Below are positions 37,801 through 44,766 of a stretch of 64,000 nucleotides of DNA, piece by piece. The first letter of the stretch is position 1, and the number at the start of each line of letters is the position of its first letter. This stretch comes from Nilaparvata lugens. Its lineage: Eukaryota; Arthropoda; Insecta; Hemiptera; Delphacidae. The stretch spans positions 17,470,778 to 17,534,777 of the forward strand of contig NC_052510.1 in assembly GCF_014356525.2 (NCBI RefSeq). Reading direction: 5' to 3'. The notes under the pieces are model-generated. The model worked only from the letters and a program-made list of their open reading frames with translations, was not told where the DNA came from and ran no database searches. Both the position numbers and the translations under genes were made by a program.

Positions 37801-38004
37801 AATTTATTTGTTTCTGAAATATATTAGACTCTAATAAAACAGCAAAATTTAACCTAGAAACTTACACCAACACAGTTGTACGACGTATGCATAGTATGAC
37901 CACCCAACAACAGTAACTATTATTAATACAGGAACCCACTTAACAGCTTTTATACATAATCTACATGAGCCAGAGCTATTTCTAAAATCTGAATTTGTAG
38001 GCAT
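10772..38004 (-). CDS. ZDHHC15: Palmitoyltransferase, DHHC family (ZDHHC2/15/20 group), multi-exon
   Basis: Protein S-acyltransferase that would attach palmitate to cysteines of cytosolic substrates at Golgi/plasma membranes. Minus-strand exons with GT/AG borders: 1 (38004-37866), 2 (36658-36537), 3 (35077-34957), 4 (33466-33243), 7 (23872-23743), 8 (20233-20107), A (17078-16998), terminal (10823-10772); phases agree and the sum is 996 nt, 331 residues, close to the usual family length. Seen in the protein: TM1 and TM2 in exons 1-2, the cysteine-rich domain with [11 protein letters not shown] in exon 4 followed by TM3, TM4 in exon 7, an STLE version of the TTxE motif across the exon 7/8 junction, and NNFQEVFGD (PaCCT-like) in exon 8. 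The ATG at 38004 is the first in-frame methionine; the frame is open about 22 codons upstream without another. The ZDHHC2/15/20 group is certain; which vertebrate paralogue is closest is not. Optional exons 5, 6 and B are listed separately. Confidence 0.93.
10824..13290 (-). other. ZDHHC intron between exon B and the terminal exon
   Basis: Intronic. Holds a tRNA-related SINE head (12507-12590) and a GC-richer patch at 11440-11620 with weak inverted GGCCACA ends. No further exon was recognised. Confidence 0.5.
12507..12600 (+). repeat. tRNA-derived SINE head / tRNA pseudogene
   Basis: Begins GGGAGACCCGGTTAGCAGAG. A consensus Pol III B box GGTTCGAGTCC lies at 12575-12585, preceded by an A-box-like TTAGCAGAGACGACTAAGG. 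It does not fold as a clean cloverleaf by eye, so it is more likely a SINE than a working tRNA. Confidence 0.55.
13291..13397 (-). CDS. ZDHHC15: ZDHHC exon B (second FGDG exon, 107 nt)
   Basis: Acceptor GTGTTGTAG, donor AAG|GTATTC. Encodes [20 protein letters not shown] and [16 protein letters not shown]. Its [10 protein letters not shown] is closer to the family consensus than exon A. Entry phase 2, exit phase 1, so it drives a different frame in the terminal exon than exon A does. It may be mutually exclusive with exon A or spliced after it. Confidence 0.8.
13483..13660. repeat. Imperfect tandem repeat, unit ~80 bp, ~2.3 copies
   Basis: GGAAAGGAGTTTTCAAAAGA recurs as GGAAAAGGAGTTCTCAAAAG with similar following sequence (GATTGGATTGGTTAG / GATTGAATGGATTAG, then ATTCAGTG). 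A third, more diverged start follows at about 13640. Confidence 0.6.
15686..16014. repeat. MITE with AGGGCCGTTT termini, ~329 bp
   Basis: Left end AGGGCCGTTTGCACAGTAAT and right end TGTATAAACGGCCCT are inverted. Inner inverted matches include CAGCTGGTG / CACCAGTTG, AAAATGAACCA / TGGTTCATTTT and ACAAACGAGA / TCTCGTTTGT. Non-coding. Confidence 0.7.
16998..17078 (-). CDS. ZDHHC15: ZDHHC exon A (alternative C-terminal exon, 81 nt)
   Basis: Acceptor TTGTTATAG, donor GTAACA. Encodes [19 protein letters not shown] and YDSAGVTQ. The FGDG start is the equivalent of the GDGxxFPxR element after the PaCCT motif in the family. Entry and exit phases are both 2, so it can be included or skipped, or precede exon B, without a frameshift. 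Confidence 0.82.
17516..17585 (+). repeat. tRNA-like SINE head
   Basis: TCGTAGCTTAATTAGTAGCA resembles a D-arm/A box, and GGTTGCGGATTCAAGACC resembles a degraded T-arm/B box at tRNA-like spacing. No clean cloverleaf. Confidence 0.4.
18005..18042. repeat. Perfect 2 x 19-bp tandem repeat
   Basis: ATTATTAAGAACCATGAGG occurs twice head to tail. Confidence 0.85.
20107..20233 (-). CDS. ZDHHC15: ZDHHC exon 8 (C-terminal tail, PaCCT-like motif)
   Basis: Acceptor CAATATTGCAG, donor GTATGT. Encodes [20 protein letters not shown] then [20 protein letters not shown], the conserved post-TM4 tail of ZDHHC2/15/20. Exit phase 2 (AG) is compatible with exons A and B and with the terminal exon. Confidence 0.95.
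21285..22618 (+). mobile_element. Tc1/mariner-type DNA transposon, 1334 bp
   Basis: Inverted ends of about 37 bp: CCGGGTGCTTCAAAAAATGT on the left and the complement of ACATTTTTTTGAAACACCCGG on the right. They are flanked by TA at 21283-21284 and 22619-22620. The uninterrupted family Y copy near 4880 has the expected single TA-containing site. The internal transposase is broken. Confidence 0.93.
21426..22488 (+). pseudogene. Tc1/mariner-type transposase, inactivated
   Basis: Would bind the TIRs and cut and paste the element. Start ATG at 21426 ([19 protein letters not shown]), an N-terminal helix-turn-helix of the type common in insect mariner-like proteins (DUF4817-like). A second DNA-binding part follows with [11 protein letters not shown]. 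The DDE/D core begins at [17 protein letters not shown] at 22047-22049 interrupts it; the same frame continues to [13 protein letters not shown] (second acidic motif, about 22148-22187), then frameshifts appear. [15 protein letters not shown] and the C-terminus ending HQFEQY (22488) lie in another frame. At least one stop and two frameshifts, so it is non-functional. Confidence 0.88.
23743..23872 (-). CDS. ZDHHC15: ZDHHC exon 7 (TM4)
   Basis: Encodes [20 protein letters not shown], then [19 protein letters not shown]: the fourth membrane span and the start of the C-terminal tail. The phase-0 entry joins directly to exon 4 (FWK-GEL, as is usual in the family). Acceptor ATGTTCCAG; donor GTGAGT splits the LSTLE codon. 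Confidence 0.95.
23873..27789 (-). other. ZDHHC intron between exons 6 and 7
   Basis: AT-rich. Contains a hairpin repeat at 26931-27004; otherwise nothing recognised. Confidence 0.45.
26931..27004. repeat. Short inverted repeat (27-bp arms)
   Basis: TAAGAAATTATCAAAAACCA then CAGATTT pairs with AAATCAGTGG then TTTTTGACAATTTCTTA. A third partial copy (GAAATTGTCAAAAAACAC) sits in the loop. Confidence 0.75.
27790..27846 (-). CDS. ZDHHC15: Candidate ZDHHC cassette exon 6 (57 nt, acidic loop)
   Basis: Acceptor TTGTTCGCAG followed by an open, highly charged segment [19 protein letters not shown]. The donor GAC|GTGGGT gives exit phase 0 and fits exon 7; an alternative donor 4 nt downstream (TGG|GTGAAA, exon low edge 27786) would break the frame. 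With micro-exon 5 it would add 26 residues between TM3 and TM4, a place where relatives I know have only a short loop. Inferred, not proven. Confidence 0.5.
27847..30820 (-). other. ZDHHC intron 5
   Basis: AT-rich intron; no repeat or coding signal that I can support. Confidence 0.4.
30821..30841 (-). CDS. ZDHHC15: Candidate ZDHHC micro-exon 5 (21 nt, optional)
   Basis: Acceptor ATTTTACAG, then 21 nt encoding ALKHGEK in phase 0, then donor GTTTGTGAGT. The segment is symmetric, so inclusion would not shift the frame. It would lengthen the lumenal loop between TM3 and TM4. A 21-nt match with borders can arise by chance; support is only the splice signals and phase. Confidence 0.4.
31226..31378. 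repeat. MITE with GTGCCGTTTGCAC-type ends, ~153 bp
   Basis: Almost entirely self-complementary: CCGGTTAAATTTTAACCGTG and CACGGTTAAAATTTAACCCG, and GAGAGCCAATCAGAGAAG with CTTCTCTGATTGGTTCTC. Ends GCCGTTTGCACAAA and TTTCGTGCAACCGGGC. A second, damaged copy is at 36761-36881. Confidence 0.85.
32366..32417. repeat. Nested hairpin
   Basis: CATAGAGAAAAGATA pairs with ATCTTTTCTCTATG, and inside it AAGATAGCATAA pairs with TTATGCTATCTT. Confidence 0.6.
33243..33466 (-). CDS. ZDHHC15: ZDHHC exon 4 (DHHC cysteine-rich domain and TM3)
   Basis: Carries RYCDKC, then [20 protein letters not shown] and PWVNNC: the zinc-binding cysteines/histidines and the DHHC catalytic cysteine are all present. The following [20 protein letters not shown] is TM3. 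Acceptor GTTTTTGCAG, donor GTATGT. Exit phase 0 (FWK), which lets exon 7 follow directly or exons 5/6 be inserted. Confidence 0.97.
33593..33769. repeat. MITE, ~177 bp, GC-rich TIRs
   Basis: Arms of about 45 bp: TACGAGCGCTAATGCCGTGG near 33607 pairs with GTGGTATTAGCGCTCGTTTA near 33738, and AACGCGGCGTT pairs with AACGCCGCGTT. The ends carry AAGGCCTA / GGGCCTAA. Lies in ZDHHC intron 3, 126 bp 5' of exon 4. Confidence 0.8.
34704..34733. repeat. (ATT)n microsatellite
   Basis: About ten ATT units, directly after a TAGGCCTA palindrome. Confidence 0.9.
34957..35077 (-). CDS. ZDHHC15: ZDHHC exon 3 (cytosolic linker)
   Basis: Acceptor TTTTTTCCAG, donor GTAAAT. Encodes a hydrophilic segment [20 protein letters not shown] followed by [10 protein letters not shown], the stretch that precedes the zinc-binding CRD in this family. 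121 nt, exit phase 1. Confidence 0.9.
35078..36536 (-). other. ZDHHC intron 2
   Basis: Contains an inverted repeat at 36328-36438; otherwise AT-rich. Confidence 0.45.
36328..36438. repeat. Inverted repeat, ~47-bp arms
   Basis: CATAGAAAAATATAAATTGT pairs with ACAATTTTTTTCTATG, and TACTTAGTATTGGAAGGTAA with TTACCTTCCAATATTAAGTA. Loop about 18 bp. MITE-like, non-coding. Confidence 0.8.
36537..36658 (-). CDS. ZDHHC15: ZDHHC exon 2 (TM2)
   Basis: Acceptor TTTTTGCAG and donor GTAAGT. Encodes [20 protein letters not shown], a hydrophobic second span, then [17 protein letters not shown]. Entry phase 1 matches exon 1; exit phase 0. Confidence 0.92.
36659..37865 (-). other. ZDHHC intron 1
   Basis: Contains the damaged MITE copy at 36761-36881; nothing else recognised. 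Confidence 0.45.
36761..36881. repeat. Decayed copy of the 31226 MITE family
   Basis: TTCACGAGAACCAATTGGAG and CTTCTCTGATTGGGTCTCGT, then GTAACCGGCTTTTGTGCTAC and CCGGCC, match the better copy at 31226-31378. The left tip is missing. Confidence 0.7.
37866..38004 (-). CDS. ZDHHC15: ZDHHC exon 1 (start codon, TM1)
   Basis: Encodes the N-terminus starting MPTNSDF, then [20 protein letters not shown], the first membrane span in the arrangement typical of ZDHHC2/15/20. It ends in phase 1 (TGG T) before a GTAAGT donor at 37865-37860. Confidence 0.92.
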
Positions 38005-38861
38005 CTTAGTGGGAAAGAGGAAGACATTTCTTCCTCGTCCACTTTTGAAAGTGCAGATGAAGGAATTTCGATTTCTAATCTACAAGACCATAATGCATCA
38101 TGCCTTTGTTCGTAGCAACAGTAGAAAGGTAACTCAGTAGAGTGCCCTTCAATGTTTAATATTCCAGCTGCAGACAGTGAACTCTATACTAAATGGAATG
38201 GACTAGTAACACAAAGAAAGTGAGGCAGCTGGTGAAGATAGGCAACCCGCATTGCTGTGGGATTCGTCATTTTGTAACAGATTGGCTCTTATGGAAAAAT
38301 GCATTGCACAGTTGCAATCTCTATTTTATTTCTATATTGTATGTCTTATTCCAAGGAAGCGTTATTTTTCCTTCATTAAGGAGTTTATTGTTAACTTTTT
38401 GAGAGCAGAAATAATGAAATAGGTTGAATATGAGTAAAGAGAAGATTTTTTCATTTGTGACTGCAGTAGTTTTAGTAATGTCAACTTTTCACAAGCAAGG
38501 GAATAACTTTGGGCCAGATTTCAGAGAAGCGTATCATTTATCAATTTTCATTTATCTAACAAGGACAAATATAAACTGTCATGAAATGATTGGGAATGAA
38601 AAAACAGGCTCATAGTCCTTATTATTCCAATCCCGAATTTTGTTTGTACACAGTCCAAAGGAGGGCTGTGTTTAATTGAAACTATCACAGTCTGATGTTT
38701 ATTTTGATAGGATATACTATTGTTTTTTGGATTATATGATTTATTGTTATTGTTGAAGGAAAGATTTATGATTTATTGTTTAATGAAATAAATTTAATAA
38801 TATAGGCCTACTTACAGGCTATGAATGTAGAATTATGTAGGTGTGCATTGGTGTAATTTCA
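38005..38861. other. 5' flank of the ZDHHC gene
   Basis: Should hold the 5' UTR and promoter. A short out-of-frame upstream ATG is at 38027. A stretch at about 38165-38262 resembles the reverse complement of 44547-44670. No core promoter could be assigned. Confidence 0.4.
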
Positions 38862-39565
38862 AATCATGTAAGAGTGGGAGTTTCAGAAATGAAGCAAATA
38901 ACGAAGAAACATTTTATTATATTATATGACTATGATAAGCAAACAGTAAAATATGCTAAATAATTACCAGAGTAGAATGAACAATTTGAGATTAAAAGGT
39001 TCCAAAAATTAATAAATTATAATTCAGCTGATAACAATATCATATTTTTTACAATAAAAGTAGGTAAATAAAATGAATTATGTGGACTCTAATTGATGGT
39101 TCAATAACACAGGATTATTGAATATGTAATGATAGCAATAGGTATTCTGATAACAAATCATGTAAGTGTGGGAGTTTCAGAAATGATGCATAGAAACCAT
39201 ATCTCGGGCCACTCCCGTGTTTCGGATGGACACGTTAAGTCGTCGGTCCCGGCTGCCTAAAAAGCAGTCGTTAGGTCATGTCAGAGGCCCTGAAATTGAT
39301 CAGTTGCGACCTGAAAACTCTGACACCAGACCTGAGCCAGCCAGGTCACTCGATATTATTATTATTATGACCATATGATAAGCAAACAGTAAAATATGCT
39401 AAATAATTATTATAATATTGTAAATTGAACGATTATTTATTTGAAACGGAAAGGTTTAAAAAATAAATCACAATTCAGCTCATTGCAATATCATATTTTT
39501 CAAAATAAAAGAAGGTACCTAAAATAAATTATGTCATCTCATGATGATAACACAGAATTATTATT
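38862..39565. repeat. Diverged tandem duplication (~260-bp unit), second copy interrupted
   Basis: Copy 1 (38862-39118) contains GTGGGAGTTTCAGAAATGAA and GATAAGCAAACAGTAAAATA. Copy 2 (39157-39565) contains the same segments, but they are separated by the insertion at 39198-39369. Confidence 0.7.
39198..39369 (+). mobile_element. Non-LTR 3' fragment or SINE with ATT tail
   Basis: GC-richer segment CGGGCCACTCCCGTGTTTCG ... GACCTGAGCCAGCCAGGTCA ending in CGATATTATTATTATTATG. A 3' ATT-repeat tail is typical of RTE-type LINEs and their SINEs. The flanking duplication supplies the empty site. Confidence 0.6.
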
Positions 39566-39700
39566 CATTTTTTGAATTAATTTTATTCTTTTTTGAATAA
39601 GGATTAATTTGTTCTTCAACTATGTTTCTTTATTTTAGATGCTATAATGTAGGCCTAAATTTTCAATTAGCATAGAGACTATCACCTTATACTAGGAATA
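39566..39700. other. AT-rich spacer with a TAGGCCTA motif
   Basis: No gene; a TAGGCCTA palindrome at 39650-39657. Confidence 0.4.
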
Positions 39701-39945
39701 CTAGCAAGAACCCGTGCTTCGCAAGGATCTATTTTAAAACTTTGCCAAATGAAAACTTGACGTAATGAAATTTTGAAGAATTGAGAATAGGCCTATAACC
39801 ATTCTTGGTTAATTAAGAATCTATAAGCAAAATTTCAAGTTGATTAGTCCAGTAGTTCAGACGTGATGATGCTCAGACATAATTTTCCTATCCCGTGCAT
39901 AAGCCAGCTTTACTTTATATAATTATTATATATATAGTTAACGAC
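39701..39945 (-). mobile_element. Helitron-like element, 3' end on minus strand
   Basis: Read on the minus strand it ends CCTTGCGAAGCACGGGTTCT then TGCTAG|T: a GC-rich hairpin about 10 nt before CTAG, followed by T, as in Helitron 3' termini. The other boundary, in the TATATA run near 39945, is approximate. Confidence 0.6.
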
Positions 39946-40129
39946 TGCAAGAGATAGGACTGTGGAACAGAATAGTGGTGAAACTATGATAGTGCCAGAA
40001 GTGTCTCAAACACAATAGTAGGTACTACATGAACTTTTTGAAAGTGATTTGAAAAAATGTTAAAACAACAGAACTGAGTCCTTATAATTCTACCTTCATT
40101 TAGAGAGGCTTTTGTCTGAGCCAAATGGC

Positions 40130-41521
40130 AATTTATTTATAAAAAAATGAATGTCTGTTTGTGTGTTTGTCTGTTCCCTGTAGACTTGAAAACTACTTGA
40201 CATAACGGCATGAAACTTTGGAAATATGTTGTGTGAATATTGAGGATGGTTTCTAAACAGAAATTTTAATAGGGGGGCTAATTAATCCATTTTACAGACA
40301 TATGTTTTCGAAATTTTCGGCCGAGCGGCTACTGAAGAACGAAAAGATGATCATGATTCAAGATCATATTGTGATAATATGATTTAGCATCTAAAGTTAC
40401 CAGCTGTAATAAACACATCACCCTGTGATAAATATTATTGTGTACTGGTATTAAAACGGTAGTTTGGAGTTGAAGTGTAGTTGATTGGTACCAGCTGTTG
40501 ATAATGGTTTCTTAGAAGACCTATACAAACAATTATCACTCCCCTATCATTGAGAAACTGGAAAATGTTGAAAAAAATTATACCCAATGAAAGAGAGTAT
40601 ATATAATTATATTGTATAGTATTCATATTTCATTTATCAATTACTGGAGAATGAAAGAATAATTCACATTTTTTTGAATTTAGCTTAGCTTATATTCATC
40701 CTAAAATGGAAAGAATATGGAATTCTGTGTGATTCATCGTACATCAAATTCAAATTCAAATTCAAATTCAGTTTATTCACAGAAATCATTACAAATACAG
40801 TACACATGTATAAATAATATAAATACTTGTGAATTTTCCCCACATAGACAAGTCTGTGTGTGGGGAAAGAGTTCTAATGAAAAACAATTGATACTAAAAA
40901 GAAAATTATAAATATTTACAATACAGTATAATTTGAAAAATAAAAGTTGGTTAAATGTAGTGGAGAAAGTATATGTTTTGAATTGAAGTAGTACAATATA
41001 ACTATTATGGTATATAGCTTTAACATGGCACACAAAATAAAATTTAGAACTTGAACAATGATAAATTATGAGCAATATATTGATGATATATATACTTAAA
41101 TATATATGATGATGATAGATAAGATTTTCATCTAATTCATAAATATGATGATGAATACAAGAAAAATATATACATAGTATCAAAATCGGTAAGAGGAGTA
41201 GATGAGCTGATTTCATCGCATATTTTCTGGACCATATATATCAACAATCTACAGCTATGAAAACATTGAACATTTTTCTTTGAAACACTGATATAACCTT
41301 TTTTTTTTAATTGAAAACTTTACTGATAGATATAACTACCAATTGATTGAGAAGAATAATATGTTTTCGGTATAATGAATGCTGCATGACTAAGCACATA
41401 GGAAGTCCGTATTGAGATGTAAATGAACATGTTGATTGTCAGATAAATTTAATGATTCACCAAATAAAGTCAAGTATAACATGATATATATTGGCGGTAC
41501 GAAGTTCGCTGGGTAAGCTAG
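40130..41521 (+). mobile_element. Helitron-like element, 3' end at CTAG 41518-41521
   Basis: Ends GGCGGTACGAAGTTCGCTGG then GTAAGCTAG|T, a degraded hairpin plus CTRR end. The segment from about 40130 (ATGTCTGTTTGTGTGTTTGT) has the composition seen in insect non-autonomous Helitrons. The left boundary is a guess, and another repeat (40746 on) lies inside. No Rep/helicase is encoded. Confidence 0.45.
40746..40769. repeat. (AAATTC)4 short tandem repeat
   Basis: Four perfect AAATTC units followed by AGTTTATTCACAGAA. On the minus strand this looks like the tail of a non-LTR retrotransposon. Confidence 0.75.
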
Positions 41522-41811
41522 TTGTAAATTAAGCTTTATTATTAATAGACAACGCTGAAAAAGACAGGCTCAATCATCAGGAATACTATAAATCTATGAG
41601 GGACCAGTAAGCCATTAATTTTGAGTAGTTCAATTACTTCCATTATGGACACTGGATACATTATGGACAATCAATACGTATGAAATTTATTAGCTACCAT
41701 ACAGAATAAAAAATTTTGATTCAGTGACCCCGACTACTGTATTATGAATAACCATTCGGATCAAATATAAGGAATTACTCGCATCTCTCATCAACTCGTA
41801 ATTTTTATTCA

Positions 41812-41815
<4 letters not shown>

Positions 41816-41843
<28 letters not shown>
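41816..41843. repeat. (TA)n microsatellite
   Basis: About 14 TA units. Confidence 0.9.
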
Positions 41844-41846
<3 letters not shown>

Positions 41847-42599
41847 GTTATATTTAATAAACTCACGGCTAGTACTCAAGTTTGTCTTTTTCTGAATTTG
41901 AAAAAAGAATTATCAACAAACTCCTAACCAAAAAAAATTTTGTGCTCTGTTCTAATCGGAGTGTATGAGACTCCATATACAGCTGATAGAAGGCGCAAAC
42001 CGAACTGGCCAAGCATACAACAATGGAACAAACACGTGGCAAGCTCGCGCTCTCAATCAACACAAAATCAATTCGATCAGCTAATTGATGAAATTGTTCT
42101 AATTTTTCCAATGATTACAACATATGTTAGAATATAATGTGTCAATTATCTCAGTTCCATATGGAGTTCACCTTACCATAAGCTTACTTAATAGGATCCT
42201 TTTTCATCCTTTGAAATCCTTAGAGCCAAAATATCTCAAAATCCGTTCTTAGTGCGCATCTAGTATGTTTGAAGAATATTTGTGCAAAGTTTTAAGTCTG
42301 TAGGCCAATTAGTTTGAGCTGTAGTGTGATTTTACATCAAAATTTTCGAAAAGTGCCCTCTCCTGAACCCCCCTGTGCTCCTGATTGCAATTTTTCTGCA
42401 TAGATCTGATTCTTTTCGTACCTGAACAAAAAAGTTCCTCATGACTTTGCTGTGCAATGAACGGTTAGAAAGTGAAAATTTTGGGGGGCCCAGCTCCCTC
42501 AGGGGGGCAGATTTCTGAAAATCCTTTTGTAGTGGATGTTTTTAGGCTACAATAAACAATTGTGCAAAATTTCAAGTTCTTAGGCTCAGTAGTTTGGGC

Positions 42600-42681
42600 T
42601 GAAGAAGAAGAAGAAGAAGAAGAAGAAAAAGAAGGAGAAGAAGAAGGAGAAGAAGAAGAAGAAGAAAAAGAAGAAGAAGAT
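42600..42681. repeat. (GAA)n microsatellite, interrupted
   Basis: About 80 bp of GAA with a few AAA and GGA interruptions. The serine-rich antisense ORF across it is an artefact of the repeat. Confidence 0.95.
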
Positions 42682-43719
42682 AGATTATTATGTTGCTTTG
42701 GCCTGTGATCTGTATAATGACCTGTAACAACTAAAGGAGCGTCCACACATGCCGAACCGAACCTCGAACCGCGCAGCAAACCGTGCATTCCTCTGAACAT
42801 CTTGCCTTTCAACGAACATGAGCATGTGTTTCATAATGTTAAAAATCAGCTGTTAATCATTCGCCGTACCGTACTCCAAACCATTCGCCGTGCCGCTTGC
42901 CTCTGTTATAACTGCTCGCCTCACCTCACTCCGAACGCTGAACTTTTCAGCCAATCAGAGCCCTCGATTACAATTCGCCGTGCAGCTCGCTCCACAATAT
43001 TTTGGCTATCCATCACAAGTGGAAAACATGCGAACATGAATACAGAAGTATGGGCAATTTTTTATTTGATTAAATTCATGTTTTGAAGAATTCATTGTTA
43101 CAAATGATAAATTGATAGGAGCTTATAAATATTCTCTAATTCAAATGAAATAACTTCTGAAAAAACATTAAGGATTGGATAAATACCAATATTGAATTAT
43201 TGTTGACCAAGAACTCAGTACATCAACAATTCATTCAACTACTTCTGTATTGATAAAATTATAATCATTTTCTCTATTGATGATCAATTTCATCAACTAA
43301 CTGAAAAAAGTACTTCAATTTCCATGAATTTATTAATAGAATTATATAAATCTATAGTGTAGGTCATATCTAAATTCACAAAGAGTTCGATTCTTGTTGG
43401 CAAGAAAGATGTTATTCAACGCAGAAATCATTGTTATTTTACTAAAAGATAGAATAAAATGAATAGTTCTCTTTCAGGGGGAGTTTTGACAACCCACAAA
43501 ACTCATTTTTCATTTGAAGAAATAATATCAAAAAGGTGCATAGGACCTTACTTTTTTGTTTAGCTTGCCAAAATAACCCTCATTTCAATATTAAAATTTT
43601 CGACTGACTGTACAGTGAGTCAATCATTCTATCAAGGCTTGAATAATTTTGAAATTTTAATTAAATGAAAAGGGTAGAGAATAATGATCATGTAGATATA
43701 AACACCTTTATTTAAAGAC
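42682..43719. other. Intergenic, with a GC-richer MITE-like patch
   Basis: 42735-42990 is GC-richer (GAGCGTCCACACATGCCGAA, repeated ATTCGCCGT) and looks like part of a DNA transposon, but no second terminus was found. The remainder is AT-rich and empty. Confidence 0.35.
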
Positions 43720-44148
43720 ATGGGAAAAGATAGGAGAAAGACGTTGCAGATTCTGTCTTGTCAATGTCTTTTATAGTGGGGTCCACGTTATAATGGTAGT
43801 GAAGAAAGACGAGTGGAGAAAAAGAAAGTGGAGAAAAACGTTGCCAAGTCTCTCCATTTTGCCACTGAGTGTACAGTGAACACAGCTGTTACTCAATTCA
43901 TCCCATTTAATTTGATCCTATAATAATTATCATTTCCTTCATAAAATAATCAATTTAATGTCAAATTGATCAATAATATATATTTTTTCATCATTTGATT
44001 AAAAAATTTGCTTCCATAACTGAGATCAGATTTTAATTTTTATACAAGCCTGAAATGGCGGCAAATCTGAAAACCTGTGATACACCAATCCGAATTTCAA
44101 AACAACAGAAATTGAGTTATTTTGTAGATATTCTATTCCAATTTCTTT
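43720..44148. repeat. Near-identical 429-bp duplication, copy 1
   Basis: Matches 44794-45222 at a constant offset of 1074 bp. I noticed one mismatch (CCATTTTGCCACTG versus CCATTTTACCACTG). Both copies include the left part of a family X element. Confidence 0.9.
43772..44148. mobile_element. TIR element family X, truncated copy
   Basis: Begins TATAGTGGGGTCCACGTTAT like the other X left ends. The body matches 44846-45222, then homology stops, so the right terminus is missing. Confidence 0.7.
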
Positions 44149-44546
44149 TATAAGTATAGAGAAGAAGAAGATAACCAAATTTGTTGTTTTATTTTTGGTC
44201 AAATAAACTAATCAATATAGAAAAAAGTATTGGAAATGTATGCAAAACAAAAAGGTTTCTTCAAATTAATTAATAGAATAAAAATGTTTGACTTACCTGT
44301 TTCATTTCCTTTAACATGCCCATTATCTTGCATCCAAATGCAACACAATACATCACCATTTCTCGGTCGTATTTTTATTCAATTCTACACATTTTACGAC
44401 AAATACATCACAATATTCAAGAGAAAAGGTTGTGATCTAATACTGATAGCCCTAATACTCATTCAAATCCGTTTTTCAACTTTAAAAATGAAAAATCGTA
44501 CTCAAGAGCCGCAACAACCTGCTTAAATGTATGAGTACGAGAGAGA
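44149..44546. other. Spacer between the duplicated blocks
   Basis: AT-rich; a 98-codon ORF at 44230-44526 has no family resemblance and is probably spurious. Confidence 0.35.
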
Positions 44547-44760
44547 AGGGAATCCCACACAGTAGGCCTGTCTCACTCACTCCGCCTTACACACTTTTGA
44601 CTGTAGCTTAGCATTGGACAGCCCCTTCCAGTTAGTATAGAGTTCACTGGCTGCAGATTGCTCCATGCTTTCTGCATAGAGTAGAAAAGGAGGAAGCAGT
44701 TCTGATGAGAAAGGAATATCTTGAATTGAAGCGGCAATCGTTCCATAAATTCTTGCCAAC
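44547..44760 (-). repeat. Dispersed repeat shared with the ZDHHC upstream region
   Basis: Minus-strand reading CTGCAGCCAGTGAACTCTAT then ACTAACTGGAAGGGGCTGT, with ACTGTGTGGGATTC further along, parallels 38170-38260 on the plus strand (CAGTGAACTCTATACTAAAT then GGAATGG; GCTGTGGGATTC). Function unknown. Confidence 0.5.
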
Positions 44761-44766
44761 CTATAC

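Noticed and set aside
40773..41216. 147-codon minus-strand ORF
   Set aside because: Low-complexity, Ile/Tyr/His-rich translation of AT-rich DNA within a repeat region; no family resemblance.
41869..42111. 80-codon minus-strand ORF with some protein-like composition
   Set aside because: No family, no splice support and no codon evidence strong enough to call.
42465..42812. Serine-rich 115-codon ORF
   Set aside because: Product of the antisense reading of the GAA microsatellite.
44230..44526. 98-codon plus-strand ORF
   Set aside because: Unrecognised and in a spacer between duplicated transposon blocks; chance ORF is likely.
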